From positions 62,001 through 126,000 of the forward strand of contig JAEXFD010000005.1 in NCBI GenBank assembly GCA_023400405.1: a stretch of DNA of 64,000 nucleotides, given 5' to 3'. Positions 16,862-23,913 of the stretch are shown here, one piece after another (within the stretch, counting starts at the first letter, position 1; each line of letters starts with the position of its first letter). The notes under the pieces were generated by a model, which had not been told where the DNA came from, searched no databases, and was given only the letters and a program-made list of their open reading frames with translations. This DNA is from Pseudomonadota bacterium. Its GTDB lineage: Bacteria > Pseudomonadota > Alphaproteobacteria > Sphingomonadales > Sphingomonadaceae. Position numbers and translations under genes: made by a program.

Positions 16862-17874
16862 GCGATCTCGACGAAGCCCGGCTCGGCCCCTGGCTCGCGG
16901 CGAACGTCGCGGGGTTCGTGCCGCCCTTCACGGTTGAGAAATTCCCGGGCGGACAGAGCAATCCGACCTACCGCGTTGATACGACGGCACAATCCTATGT
17001 GCTGCGGCGCAAGCCGTTCGGGCCGATCCTGCCCTCGGCGCATGCGGTCGAGCGCGAATATCGGCTGATCGCGGCGCTCCACCCGACTGGCTTCCCCGTC
17101 GCGCGGCCCGACGGGCTTTGCGAGGATCCGGAGGTGATCGGCGCGCCCTTCTACGTCATGGAGATGGTGGAGGGGCGGACCTTCTGGGACGGATCGCTGC
17201 CGGGCATGGCGCCGGCCCAGCGGACCCAAATCTATCATGCGATCGTCGATACGCTGGCGGCGCTTCATGCGATCGATTTCGAGGCGGTGGGCCTAGGCGA
17301 TTACGGCAAGCCCGGCAATTATTTCGCGCGCCAGGTCGAGCGCTGGTCGAAACAATATCGCGCGAGCCAGACCGACGACCTGCCGGAGATGGAGCGGCTG
17401 ATTGAATGGCTCCCGCGCACCGTGCCGGCGCAGACGCGGACCTCGATCGTTCATGGCGATTATCGCATCGACAATATGATTTTCGCCCCCGCCGGGCCGC
17501 GCGTGCTCGCGGTGCTCGACTGGGAGCTTTCGACGCTCGGCGATCCGCTCGCCGACTTCTCCTACTTCCTGATGAGCTGGGCGACCGAGCCCGAGGGGCG
17601 ATCGGGCGTGAAGGGGCTGGCGGGGCCGGAGATCGGCATCCCGACGCTGGAGGAGATGGTCGCGCGCTATTGCGCGGCGACGGGACGCGACGGTGTGCCC
17701 GAACTCGACTGGTATTTCGCCTATAATCTGTTCCGGCTGGCCGGGATCGTGCAGGGCATCAAGAAGCGGATGATCGACGGCAACGCCTCGAGCGCGCAGG
17801 CGGCCAAGACGGTCGAGCGAATGCCTGGGCTGGTGGCTGCGGCGTGGCATTTCGCGCAGGCGGCCGGGGCGTGA
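16858..17874 (+). CDS. APH-family phosphotransferase (ACAD10/11 kinase-like, LvaA-like)
   Basis: A 338-residue aminoglycoside-phosphotransferase-fold kinase. The catalytic loop is HGDYRIDNMIF and the metal-binding motif VLDWELSTLGDPLADFSY. N-terminal KFPGGQSNPTY and YVLRRKP form the nucleotide and lysine region. This subgroup phosphorylates the 4-hydroxyl of acyl-CoAs in mammalian ACAD10/11 and in the Pseudomonas levulinate pathway (LvaA), not antibiotics. It overlaps the ADH stop by four bases. Role here inferred from family and neighbours. Confidence 0.88.
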   Translation: MSDLDEARLGPWLAANVAGFVPPFTVEKFPGGQSNPTYRVDTTAQSYVLRRKPFGPILPSAHAVEREYRLIAALHPTGFPVARPDGLCEDPEVIGAPFYVMEMVEGRTFWDGSLPGMAPAQRTQIYHAIVDTLAALHAIDFEAVGLGDYGKPGNYFARQVERWSKQYRASQTDDLPEMERLIEWLPRTVPAQTRTSIVHGDYRIDNMIFAPAGPRVLAVLDWELSTLGDPLADFSYFLMSWATEPEGRSGVKGLAGPEIGIPTLEEMVARYCAATGRDGVPELDWYFAYNLFRLAGIVQGIKKRMIDGNASSAQAAKTVERMPGLVAAAWHFAQAAGA

Positions 17875-17884
17875 CGGAGGGATT

Positions 17885-18682
17885 ATGAGGTTCGAAGGCA
17901 AGGTCGCGATCGTCACCGGAGCGGGATCGGGGATCGGCCGGGCGACCGTGCGCGCCTTTGCCGAGGCGGGCGCAAGCGTGGTCGCGGCGGACCTCAGCGC
18001 CAGCGTGCGCGACACGGTCGAAGGACTGGAGCGAGCGGTCGCGGTCGAGGCCGATGCCGGAGACGAGGCCGATGTGGTGCGGCTTGTGGAGACTTCGGTC
18101 GCGCGCTTCGGCGGGATCGACATCTTCTATGCCAATGCCGGCATTTCGGGCGGGGCGACGGGCATTTTCGATACGCCCGTCGAGCTCTGGGCCGAAGTGC
18201 TGCGCGTGAACCTGATCGGGCCTGCACTGGCGATCAAGCATGCCGGGCCGCGGATCGTCGAGAGGGCCAAGGAGACCGGGGGCGGGGCAATCCTGTGCAC
18301 CGCGAGCGTCGCCGGGCTGCGATCGGGCGCGGGCGGGCCGGCCTATTCGGCGAGCAAGGCGGGCGTCATCAACCTCGTCCAGACCGCCGCGCAGCAATTC
18401 GCCGGATCGGGCGTGCGCGTGAATGCGATCTGCCCGGGGCTGATCGAGACGGGCATGACCCAGCGCGCGTTCGACTATGCGCGCGAGACCGGCAAGGAAG
18501 ACAAGCTCGGCCGACTCAACCCGCTGCGCCGCGCCGGGCGGCCCGAGGAAATCGCCCAGGTGGCGCTGTTCCTCGCGTCCGATGCGGCGAGCTATGTCAA
18601 CGGCCAGGCCTGGGTGGTGGATGGCGGGCTTTCGTCGAGCCATCCGGTGACGCGGCAGGAATTCGGCAAGCCGGCCTTTTAG
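17885..18682 (+). CDS. SDR family oxidoreductase
   Basis: A 265-residue classical short-chain dehydrogenase. Visible features are TGAGSGIGRA (NAD(P) motif, residues about 12-21), YANAGISGG, the catalytic Ser in CTASVAG, and Tyr-X3-Lys in AYSASKAG. The C-terminus has the NGQAWVVDGGLSS signature. GGAGGG precedes the ATG, 10 bases after the kinase gene, so it is the fourth gene of the operon. It could be the keto/hydroxy-acyl-CoA dehydrogenase of the pathway. It converges with the PhzF gene, overlapping four bases. Confidence 0.92.
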   Translation: MRFEGKVAIVTGAGSGIGRATVRAFAEAGASVVAADLSASVRDTVEGLERAVAVEADAGDEADVVRLVETSVARFGGIDIFYANAGISGGATGIFDTPVELWAEVLRVNLIGPALAIKHAGPRIVERAKETGGGAILCTASVAGLRSGAGGPAYSASKAGVINLVQTAAQQFAGSGVRVNAICPGLIETGMTQRAFDYARETGKEDKLGRLNPLRRAGRPEEIAQVALFLASDAASYVNGQAWVVDGGLSSSHPVTRQEFGKPAF

Positions 18683-19578
18683 AGTTCGACCTCGCCGCGG
18701 AACACCGGCACGCAGGATCCCGCGACGCTGGCGCGGATGCCGTCGGCGGTGCGGCGGGCGGTGACGATGAGATTGCTCGGCCGGCCCATCTCGACACCCT
18801 GACGGCTTTCGTAACGCGCGCTTTCCGCGTCGCCGAGCGAGAGCAGGAGCGCGCCGAGCGTCGCGTTGGCGCTGCCGGTGGCGGCGTCTTCCCATGTGCC
18901 GCTGAGCGGGGAGAACATGCGTGCGCGGATGCGGCTCTCCTCGCGCGCATAGAGGAAGATCGACAGGCGCTCGGCATTTTCGCGCTCCGCTTCGGCGAGG
19001 CGGCGATACGCGGCGATATCGGGCGCGGCGAAGCCCAGCGCTTCCTCGGTCACTTCGACGAACACGAAATCGACGCCGGTGGTGGCGCGGGTGGGGACAT
19101 GGCTGGTGTTGACGATGTCGGCAGGATCGAGCCCGAGGCACTCGGCGACGCCTGGCGCCGGCAGCGTGCCAAGGAGCTGAAGCGGCTGTGGCGCGGCGAT
19201 CTCGGCGCCGCGGACCTGGCCGGCTTCGTCGCGCTCGATGCGGATCTCCACCAGCCCGGCGATCTCCTCGAAGCGCAGCGTGTCGCCGGCGTCCGGTCGC
19301 AGCCCCGCCAGGACGAAGCCGGTGCCGACATTGGGATGGCCGGCGAACGGCATTTCGGCCGTGCGGTTGAAAATGCGCACGCGGGCGGTGTTCGCCGGGT
19401 TCTCGGGCGGCAAGACGAAGGTCGTCTCGCTATAGTTCATCTCGGCGGCGAGCGCCTGCATCTCCGCCTCGCTCATGCCCGCGGCCGAGGGGAATACGGC
19501 CAGCGGATTGCCGCCGAAGCGAGTCTCGGTGAACACGTCTAGCGTGATATAGGCAAAGCGGCGCGGGGAGGGGCTCAT
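18679..19578 (-). CDS. PhzF family isomerase/epimerase-like protein
   Basis: A 299-residue protein of the diaminopimelate-epimerase-like fold. The start MSPSPRRFAYITLDVF is followed by FGGNPLAV, the catalytic-Glu motif NYSETTFV and MPFAGHPNVGTG, all characteristic of PhzF. The second half contains the matching WEDAATGSANA loop. PhzF of phenazine synthesis isomerises DHHA, but most chromosomal homologues have unknown substrates and no other phenazine gene is present. The frame is open upstream of the chosen ATG (19578) without coding signs. Confidence 0.9.
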   Translation of the reverse strand: MSPSPRRFAYITLDVFTETRFGGNPLAVFPSAAGMSEAEMQALAAEMNYSETTFVLPPENPANTARVRIFNRTAEMPFAGHPNVGTGFVLAGLRPDAGDTLRFEEIAGLVEIRIERDEAGQVRGAEIAAPQPLQLLGTLPAPGVAECLGLDPADIVNTSHVPTRATTGVDFVFVEVTEEALGFAAPDIAAYRRLAEAERENAERLSIFLYAREESRIRARMFSPLSGTWEDAATGSANATLGALLLSLGDAESARYESRQGVEMGRPSNLIVTARRTADGIRASVAGSCVPVFRGEVEL

Positions 19579-19716
19579 GATGACGCTTCTAGCGATATTG
19601 GGCGAACCCGTACCAGCCCCTCCCACGTCCGTCGGAGCAGAGGGCGCCCCATCGTCTGCGTTGGTTGACTTGCGCTGTGGCAATCATCACCCTCCGATCG
19701 ACAGGGGAGGATCGGC

Positions 19717-20418
19717 ATGCGTTGGATCGTCGCATTGATTTCGCTGGCCGCGGCCGTGCCGGCCTGCGCGCAAGACACGGCGTCACGGGAGATCGTCGTC
19801 ACCGGGTCCCGTCGCGAGGCCGACGACTATTCGGCGAGCATGCCGGTGGTGACCTTGCGACGATCGGCCGATTTCGCCGTGCAGCAGGTCAAGGTGGTGG
19901 GCGACACGCGCGAGGCCGGAAAGCGCCGCGACGAGATCTACGCCATGATCCGCGGAGCGATCGCGCTGGCGGGCAAATATGAAGTCGAGCTGGCGACGGG
20001 CGAATATCTCGTCGAACCGCTCACGCTCGAAAATTACAAGAATCTGCCGCTGAGCAATGACGGCCGGCCCGATACCGACAAGACGGTGTTCCTGGTGAAG
20101 ACGCGGCTCGCGCCCGGCATCGACGCCAAGACCGCGCTCGATCGGATCACGCGCTTCATCAAGGCGGTGCCGACGGTCGGGCGGGCCGAGATGACCGAGC
20201 AGGAGGATTTGACTCTCTCGGTGGTCGATCCCGATCAGTATCGCCCGCAGATCATCGACCTGATCGCGGCGGATGCCGCCACGACCGCAGCCAAGTTCGG
20301 GACCGGCTATGGCGTTGAGGTGCGCGGGCTCGATCGGCCGGTGGAATGGGCGCGGGCGAGCCTGACCGAAGTGTTCCTGTACTTGCCCAGCGCCTATGTC
20401 GTGCGGCCCAAGGACTAA
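19717..20418 (+). CDS. Secreted protein of unknown function, possibly SIMPL-like
   Basis: A 233-residue protein with an N-terminal signal peptide (hydrophobic to about residue 16, cleavage near ACAQ). It is followed by EIVVTGSRR, a phrase usually seen at the start of TonB-receptor plugs, but the protein is far too short for a receptor. Two helix-strand repeats follow, each with a long helix and a beta strand. They loosely recall the SIMPL/DUF541 fold; this is weak. GGGGAGGA precedes the ATG. It is convergent with tesB, overlapping four bases, and shares a 138-base divergent promoter region with the PhzF gene. Confidence 0.75.
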   Translation: MRWIVALISLAAAVPACAQDTASREIVVTGSRREADDYSASMPVVTLRRSADFAVQQVKVVGDTREAGKRRDEIYAMIRGAIALAGKYEVELATGEYLVEPLTLENYKNLPLSNDGRPDTDKTVFLVKTRLAPGIDAKTALDRITRFIKAVPTVGRAEMTEQEDLTLSVVDPDQYRPQIIDLIAADAATTAAKFGTGYGVEVRGLDRPVEWARASLTEVFLYLPSAYVVRPKD

Positions 20419-21305
20419 TCCCGCACCCGGATCAGCCCCTCCTGCGCGACGCTGGCGACGAGGCGGCCGTCTCGGCTGTAGATGCGGCCGCGGTTGAAGC
20501 CACGGCTGTGGCCGGCCCAGGGGCTGTCCGTGGTGTAGAGCAGCCATTCGTCGAAGCGGAACGGCTCGTGCAGCCAGATCGCATGATCCAGGCTGGCGGT
20601 CTGAACGCCGCCGGTCATCCAGCCGACGCCGTGGGGGAGCATGCAGGTGCCGAGCAGGGTCATGTCGCTCGCATAGGCCAGCATCGCGCGGTGGAGGGCG
20701 AGATCGTCCGGCAGCGGCGCGACGACACGGAACCAGCTGTGTTGGACGGGTTCCTGCGGCGCCGGCTTCAACCAGTTGCGCGGACTGACCGGGCGGATCT
20801 CGATCGGGCGGGCGCGCAGGAAGAAACGGCGAAACTTCTCGGGCACTTCGTCGCGCACCGCCTCGCGCAGCTCGCGTTCGGACTTGAGGCTGTCGGGATC
20901 GGGGACGTCGGGCATCGCGTCCTGATGGTGGAGACCCTCGGCCGGGAGCTCGAAGCTCGCCGCCATGTTGAGGATCGGCTGGCCGCCCTGCATCGCGATG
21001 ACGCGGCGATTCGCGAAGCTGCGCCCCTCGAAATCGCGCACGACGCGATAGACGATCGGGTGATTTTCATGGCCTGGCCGCATGAAATAGGCGTGGAGCG
21101 AATGGGCGACCTTGGCATCGTCGATCGATCGCTGCGCGGCCTGGAGTGCCTGGGCGATGACCTGACCGCCGAACACGCGGCCGACCCCGCCGGGCTGGCG
21201 CGGGCCGAGATAGAGATCGGTATCGATCCGCTCGATGTCGAGCAGCGCAGTAAGCTGGGCGACGAGCTCGGCGGGATCGGAGGGGCGTTCGGGGGTGTCG
21301 GTCAT
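20415..21305 (-). CDS. tesB: Acyl-CoA thioesterase II
   Basis: A 296-residue double-hotdog thioesterase, typical TesB length. N-terminal GVGRVFGGQVIAQALQAA and HSLHAYFMRPG form the first hotdog. LAYASDMTLLG carries the conserved Asp, and LDHAIWLHEPFRFDEWLLY the second hotdog. It hydrolyses acyl-CoA to free acid and CoA. The ATG at 21305 was chosen because the longer frame runs into a dispersed repeat. It lies downstream of the acyl-CoA dehydrogenase pair on the same strand. Confidence 0.94.
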   Translation of the reverse strand: MTDTPERPSDPAELVAQLTALLDIERIDTDLYLGPRQPGGVGRVFGGQVIAQALQAAQRSIDDAKVAHSLHAYFMRPGHENHPIVYRVVRDFEGRSFANRRVIAMQGGQPILNMAASFELPAEGLHHQDAMPDVPDPDSLKSERELREAVRDEVPEKFRRFFLRARPIEIRPVSPRNWLKPAPQEPVQHSWFRVVAPLPDDLALHRAMLAYASDMTLLGTCMLPHGVGWMTGGVQTASLDHAIWLHEPFRFDEWLLYTTDSPWAGHSRGFNRGRIYSRDGRLVASVAQEGLIRVRD

Positions 21306-21315
21306 CGATTCAAAA

Positions 21316-21400
21316 CCGTTCGTGCTGAGCTTGTCGAAGCACCGTTCTTCTTTCCTGCTCAACAAGAAAGACGGCCCTTCGACAAGCTCAGGGCGAACGG
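21316..21400. repeat. Dispersed imperfect palindrome (GAGCTTGTCGAAG type)
   Basis: Arms CTGAGCTTGTCGAAG and CTTCGACAAGCTCAG are inverted around a short middle containing TTCTTCTTTCCTG...AAGAAAG. This TTCG...GAGCTTGTCGAAG palindrome is a familiar intergenic repeat of sphingomonads. It separates tesB from the acyl-CoA dehydrogenase gene and could fold into a long hairpin in the RNA. Confidence 0.8.
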
Positions 21401-21407
21401 TGCGAGT

Positions 21408-22514
21408 TTAGTAACCCGCCGCCTCCGCAAGCGCATTGGCGTGGAAATTGGTGTCGCCAAACAGCTCGGCGAGGACGCGGGCGCGCTTCATGTAGAAGCC
21501 GATATCATATTCATCGGTCATGCCGATGCCGCCATGCATCTGGATGCCTTCCTGCACCGACAAGGTGGTGGCGAGGCCGGTCATTGCCTTGGCGACCGAA
21601 ACTTCCTCCGCCGAGTCCTCGCCGGCATCCAGCCGCTGCTGCGCCTTGAGCACCGCGGCGCGGGCGACCTCCATTTCGGAATAGAGATGCGCGGCGCGGT
21701 GCTGGAGCGCCTGGAAGCTGCCGATCGTCACGCCGAACTGCTTGCGCTCCTTTAGATAGGCGACAGTCATGTCCATCGACCCGGCACCGACTCCGAGCAG
21801 CTCGGCCGAGGCCCCGGCGCGGCCGGCGGCGAGCAGGCGAGCGAGCGAGGCATCGCCCTGATCGACTTCGCCGGTCACGGCATCGGCATCGAGCTCGACG
21901 CCGTCGAATTCGAGCCGGGCGGCGATGCTGGCGTCGGCCAGGCGCTCGGCCGTGGTGGTTAGGCCGGCGGTGCCCTGGGGGACGGCGAACAGCGTGGTGC
22001 CGTTGTCGGTCCGGGCGGCGACGAGCAGCAGGTCGGCGACATGGCCGTGCGCGACGAAGGTCTTGGTGCCGCTGAGGCGGAAGCCGTTGCCGGCGCGCTC
22101 GGCCTTCATCTCGATGCGGCCGTCATGCTTGGCGCGTTCGTCGATCGCCAGTGCGGCGACGGTCTCGCCGGCGAGGATGCCGGGGAACCAGCGCTGGGCG
22201 TGCGGCGTGCCCTTGAGCGCTTCGACCGCGGCGACGGCGGTGGCGAGGAAGGGGGAGGGGGTGAGGTTGCGCCCGATCTCTTCGAGCACCACGCCCGCCT
22301 CGACATGGCCAAGGCCGAGGCCGCCTTCGGCCTCGGGGATCAGAATGCCGGTGAAGCCCATCTCGGCGAATTGCTTCCACAGCGCGCGCGAGAAGCCGGT
22401 CGCGTCGTTTGCATCGCGCAGGGCTCGCATGTGGCCGACCGGGGCCTCGGCGGCGACGAAGTCCTTGGCGGTGTCGCGGAGCATGGTCTGGTCGTCGGTG
22501 AGGTACAGGGGCAT
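21408..22514 (-). CDS. Acyl-CoA dehydrogenase, probable partner subunit
   Basis: A 368-residue acyl-CoA dehydrogenase-fold protein starting MPLYLTDDQTMLRDT. It has the GILIPEAEGGLGLG and EEIGRNLTPSPFLA segments and the C-terminal QMHGGIGMTDEYDI motif. At the position of the YEGT catalytic Glu of medium-chain enzymes it has LFGDTNFH, with no acidic residue. It is next to a second acyl-CoA dehydrogenase gene, an arrangement seen for two-subunit (alpha2beta2) enzymes such as mycobacterial FadE pairs. Substrate not known. Confidence 0.9.
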   Translation of the reverse strand: MPLYLTDDQTMLRDTAKDFVAAEAPVGHMRALRDANDATGFSRALWKQFAEMGFTGILIPEAEGGLGLGHVEAGVVLEEIGRNLTPSPFLATAVAAVEALKGTPHAQRWFPGILAGETVAALAIDERAKHDGRIEMKAERAGNGFRLSGTKTFVAHGHVADLLLVAARTDNGTTLFAVPQGTAGLTTTAERLADASIAARLEFDGVELDADAVTGEVDQGDASLARLLAAGRAGASAELLGVGAGSMDMTVAYLKERKQFGVTIGSFQALQHRAAHLYSEMEVARAAVLKAQQRLDAGEDSAEEVSVAKAMTGLATTLSVQEGIQMHGGIGMTDEYDIGFYMKRARVLAELFGDTNFHANALAEAAGY

Positions 22515-22532
22515 CGTTCTTCTCTCTCTTAG

Positions 22533-22650
22533 CCCTCTCCCTTTGGGAGAGGGTTGGGTGAGGGTGGCTTCCACGGGCCGGTGGCCTTGTCGCGACCCTC
22601 ACCCTTCCGCCGACTTCGTCGGCTCCCTCCCTCTCCCAAGGGGAGAGGGA
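22533..22650. repeat. Dispersed imperfect palindrome (CCCTCTCCC type)
   Basis: CCCTCTCCCTTTGGGAGAGGG at the left and CCCTCTCCCAAGGGGAGAGGG at the right flank an inner GAGGGT...ACCCTC pairing and a GCCGACTTCGTCGGC hairpin. The same repeat class recurs at 37975-38066 and 53682-53779. It lies between the two acyl-CoA dehydrogenase genes. Confidence 0.8.
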
Positions 22651-22656
22651 AATTGG

Positions 22657-23814
22657 TCAGCTCGGCAGATCGAGGATCCGCTTGGCGATGATGTTGAGCT
22701 GGATCTCGCTGGTGCCGCCCTCGATCGAATTGGCCTTGGTGCGTAGCCAGTCGCGCGCGGCGGCGCCGTGGCTGCTCGCCTCGCTTTCCCATTCGAGCGT
22801 GTCGCTGCCGCCCGCTGCCATCTCCAATTCATGGCGCGCCTTGTTCAGCTCGGTGCCGTAATATTTCATCATCGAAGGCTGGGCCGGGTGCGCGCGGCCG
22901 GCCTTGAGTTCGTCGATGAACTGCTCCGAACAGGCCGCAAAGGCTTTCGCGCGCACCTGGAACAGGGCGATCTGCGCACGCAGGATCGGATCGATGCCGC
23001 GGCGGGCCGCCTCGACCAGCGGATCGGCGCCGCTGCCCCTCAGGCCGAAGCCCGAGATCATCTCGCGCTCATGGCCGAGCAGATATTTGGCGACGTCCCA
23101 GCCCTTGTTGAGCTCGCCGACCAGATTCTGCTTGGGCACCTTCACATTGTCGAAGAACGTCTCGCAAAAGGGCGAATTGCCGCTGATCAGCAGGATCGGC
23201 CTGGTGCTGACGCCTTTGCTCGCCATGTCGAAGAGGAGGAAGCTGATACCGGCCTGCTTCGTCGTCCGGTCGGTGCGGACGAGGCAGAAGATCCAGTCCG
23301 CCTTGTCGGCGTAGCTGGTCCACACCTTCTGGCCGTTGACGACGAAATGATCGCCGGCATCCTCGGCGCTGGTCTGCAGGCCGGCGAGGTCTGATCCGGC
23401 ATTGGGCTCGCTATAGCCCTGGCACCAGCGAATCTCGCCGCGCGCGATCCTGGGCAGGTGCTCGAGCTTCTGCTCTTCGGTGCCGTACTTCAGCAGCGCC
23501 GGCCCGAGCATCGAAATGCCGAAGCTGTTGAGCGGATTGCGCGCCTTGATGCGGGCCATTTCCTCGCGGAGGATCTTGGTCTCGGCCGCGCTCAGCCCGC
23601 CGCCACCATATTGGCTGGGCCAGTCCGGCACCGTCCAGCCGCGCGCGGCCATCCGATCGAGCCAGAGCTTCTGGTCGGGATGCGCATATTCGGGATTGCG
23701 GCCGCCCCAGGTCGCTTCCTTGTCGGACTTGATCGGGGTGCGCATCGTCTCCGGGCAATTGGCCTCGAGCCAGGCTCGGGTTTCGGCGCGGAAGGTTTCG
23801 AGATCCTCTGCCAT
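22657..23814 (-). CDS. Acyl-CoA dehydrogenase (FadE-like)
   Basis: A 385-residue flavoenzyme. WCQGYSEPNAGSDLA is the FAD/substrate segment, VNGQKVWTSYA the beta domain, and the C-terminus has SIEGGTSEIQLNIIAKRIL. This last motif is typical of larger FadE-like enzymes that form heteromers. GGAGGAAA precedes the ATG (23814). It is first of a minus-strand run with the second dehydrogenase and tesB, and lies downstream of the FadJ-like gene on the same strand. The set is consistent with beta-oxidation of an unusual acyl-CoA. Confidence 0.93.
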   Translation of the reverse strand: MAEDLETFRAETRAWLEANCPETMRTPIKSDKEATWGGRNPEYAHPDQKLWLDRMAARGWTVPDWPSQYGGGGLSAAETKILREEMARIKARNPLNSFGISMLGPALLKYGTEEQKLEHLPRIARGEIRWCQGYSEPNAGSDLAGLQTSAEDAGDHFVVNGQKVWTSYADKADWIFCLVRTDRTTKQAGISFLLFDMASKGVSTRPILLISGNSPFCETFFDNVKVPKQNLVGELNKGWDVAKYLLGHEREMISGFGLRGSGADPLVEAARRGIDPILRAQIALFQVRAKAFAACSEQFIDELKAGRAHPAQPSMMKYYGTELNKARHELEMAAGGSDTLEWESEASSHGAAARDWLRTKANSIEGGTSEIQLNIIAKRILDLPS

Positions 23815-23826
23815 TTTCCTCCACTC

Positions 23827-23906
23827 CGTCATCCCAGCGGAAGCTGGGATCTCAGGCCACAGGCGAACGCTTGCGGCGCGAGGCCCCAGCTTTCGCTGGG
23901 GCGACG
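23827..23906. repeat. Dispersed imperfect palindrome (CATCCCAGCGAAAGCTGGG type)
   Basis: CGTCATCCCAGCGGAAGCTGGGATCTC at the left is answered by GAGGCCCCAGCTTTCGCTGGGGCGACG at the right. Each half is itself a small hairpin, and the two halves pair with each other. Related copies are at 34276-34352, 44341-44424 and 54715-54799. It lies between the FadJ-like gene and an acyl-CoA dehydrogenase gene. Confidence 0.8.
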
Positions 23907-23913
23907 GCTTTTC

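Noticed and set aside
16858..17874. Antibiotic (aminoglycoside) phosphotransferase
   Set aside because: The fold is shared, but the gene is embedded between an ADH and SDR in an acyl-CoA operon and has the ACAD10/11-type motif set, so resistance is unlikely.
18679..19578. Phenazine biosynthesis cluster suggested by the PhzF-like gene
   Set aside because: No other phz gene is near; isolated PhzF-fold proteins are widespread with other or unknown roles.
19717..20418. TonB-dependent receptor (because of the EIVVTGSRR motif)
   Set aside because: Only 233 residues and no plug or barrel follow the motif.
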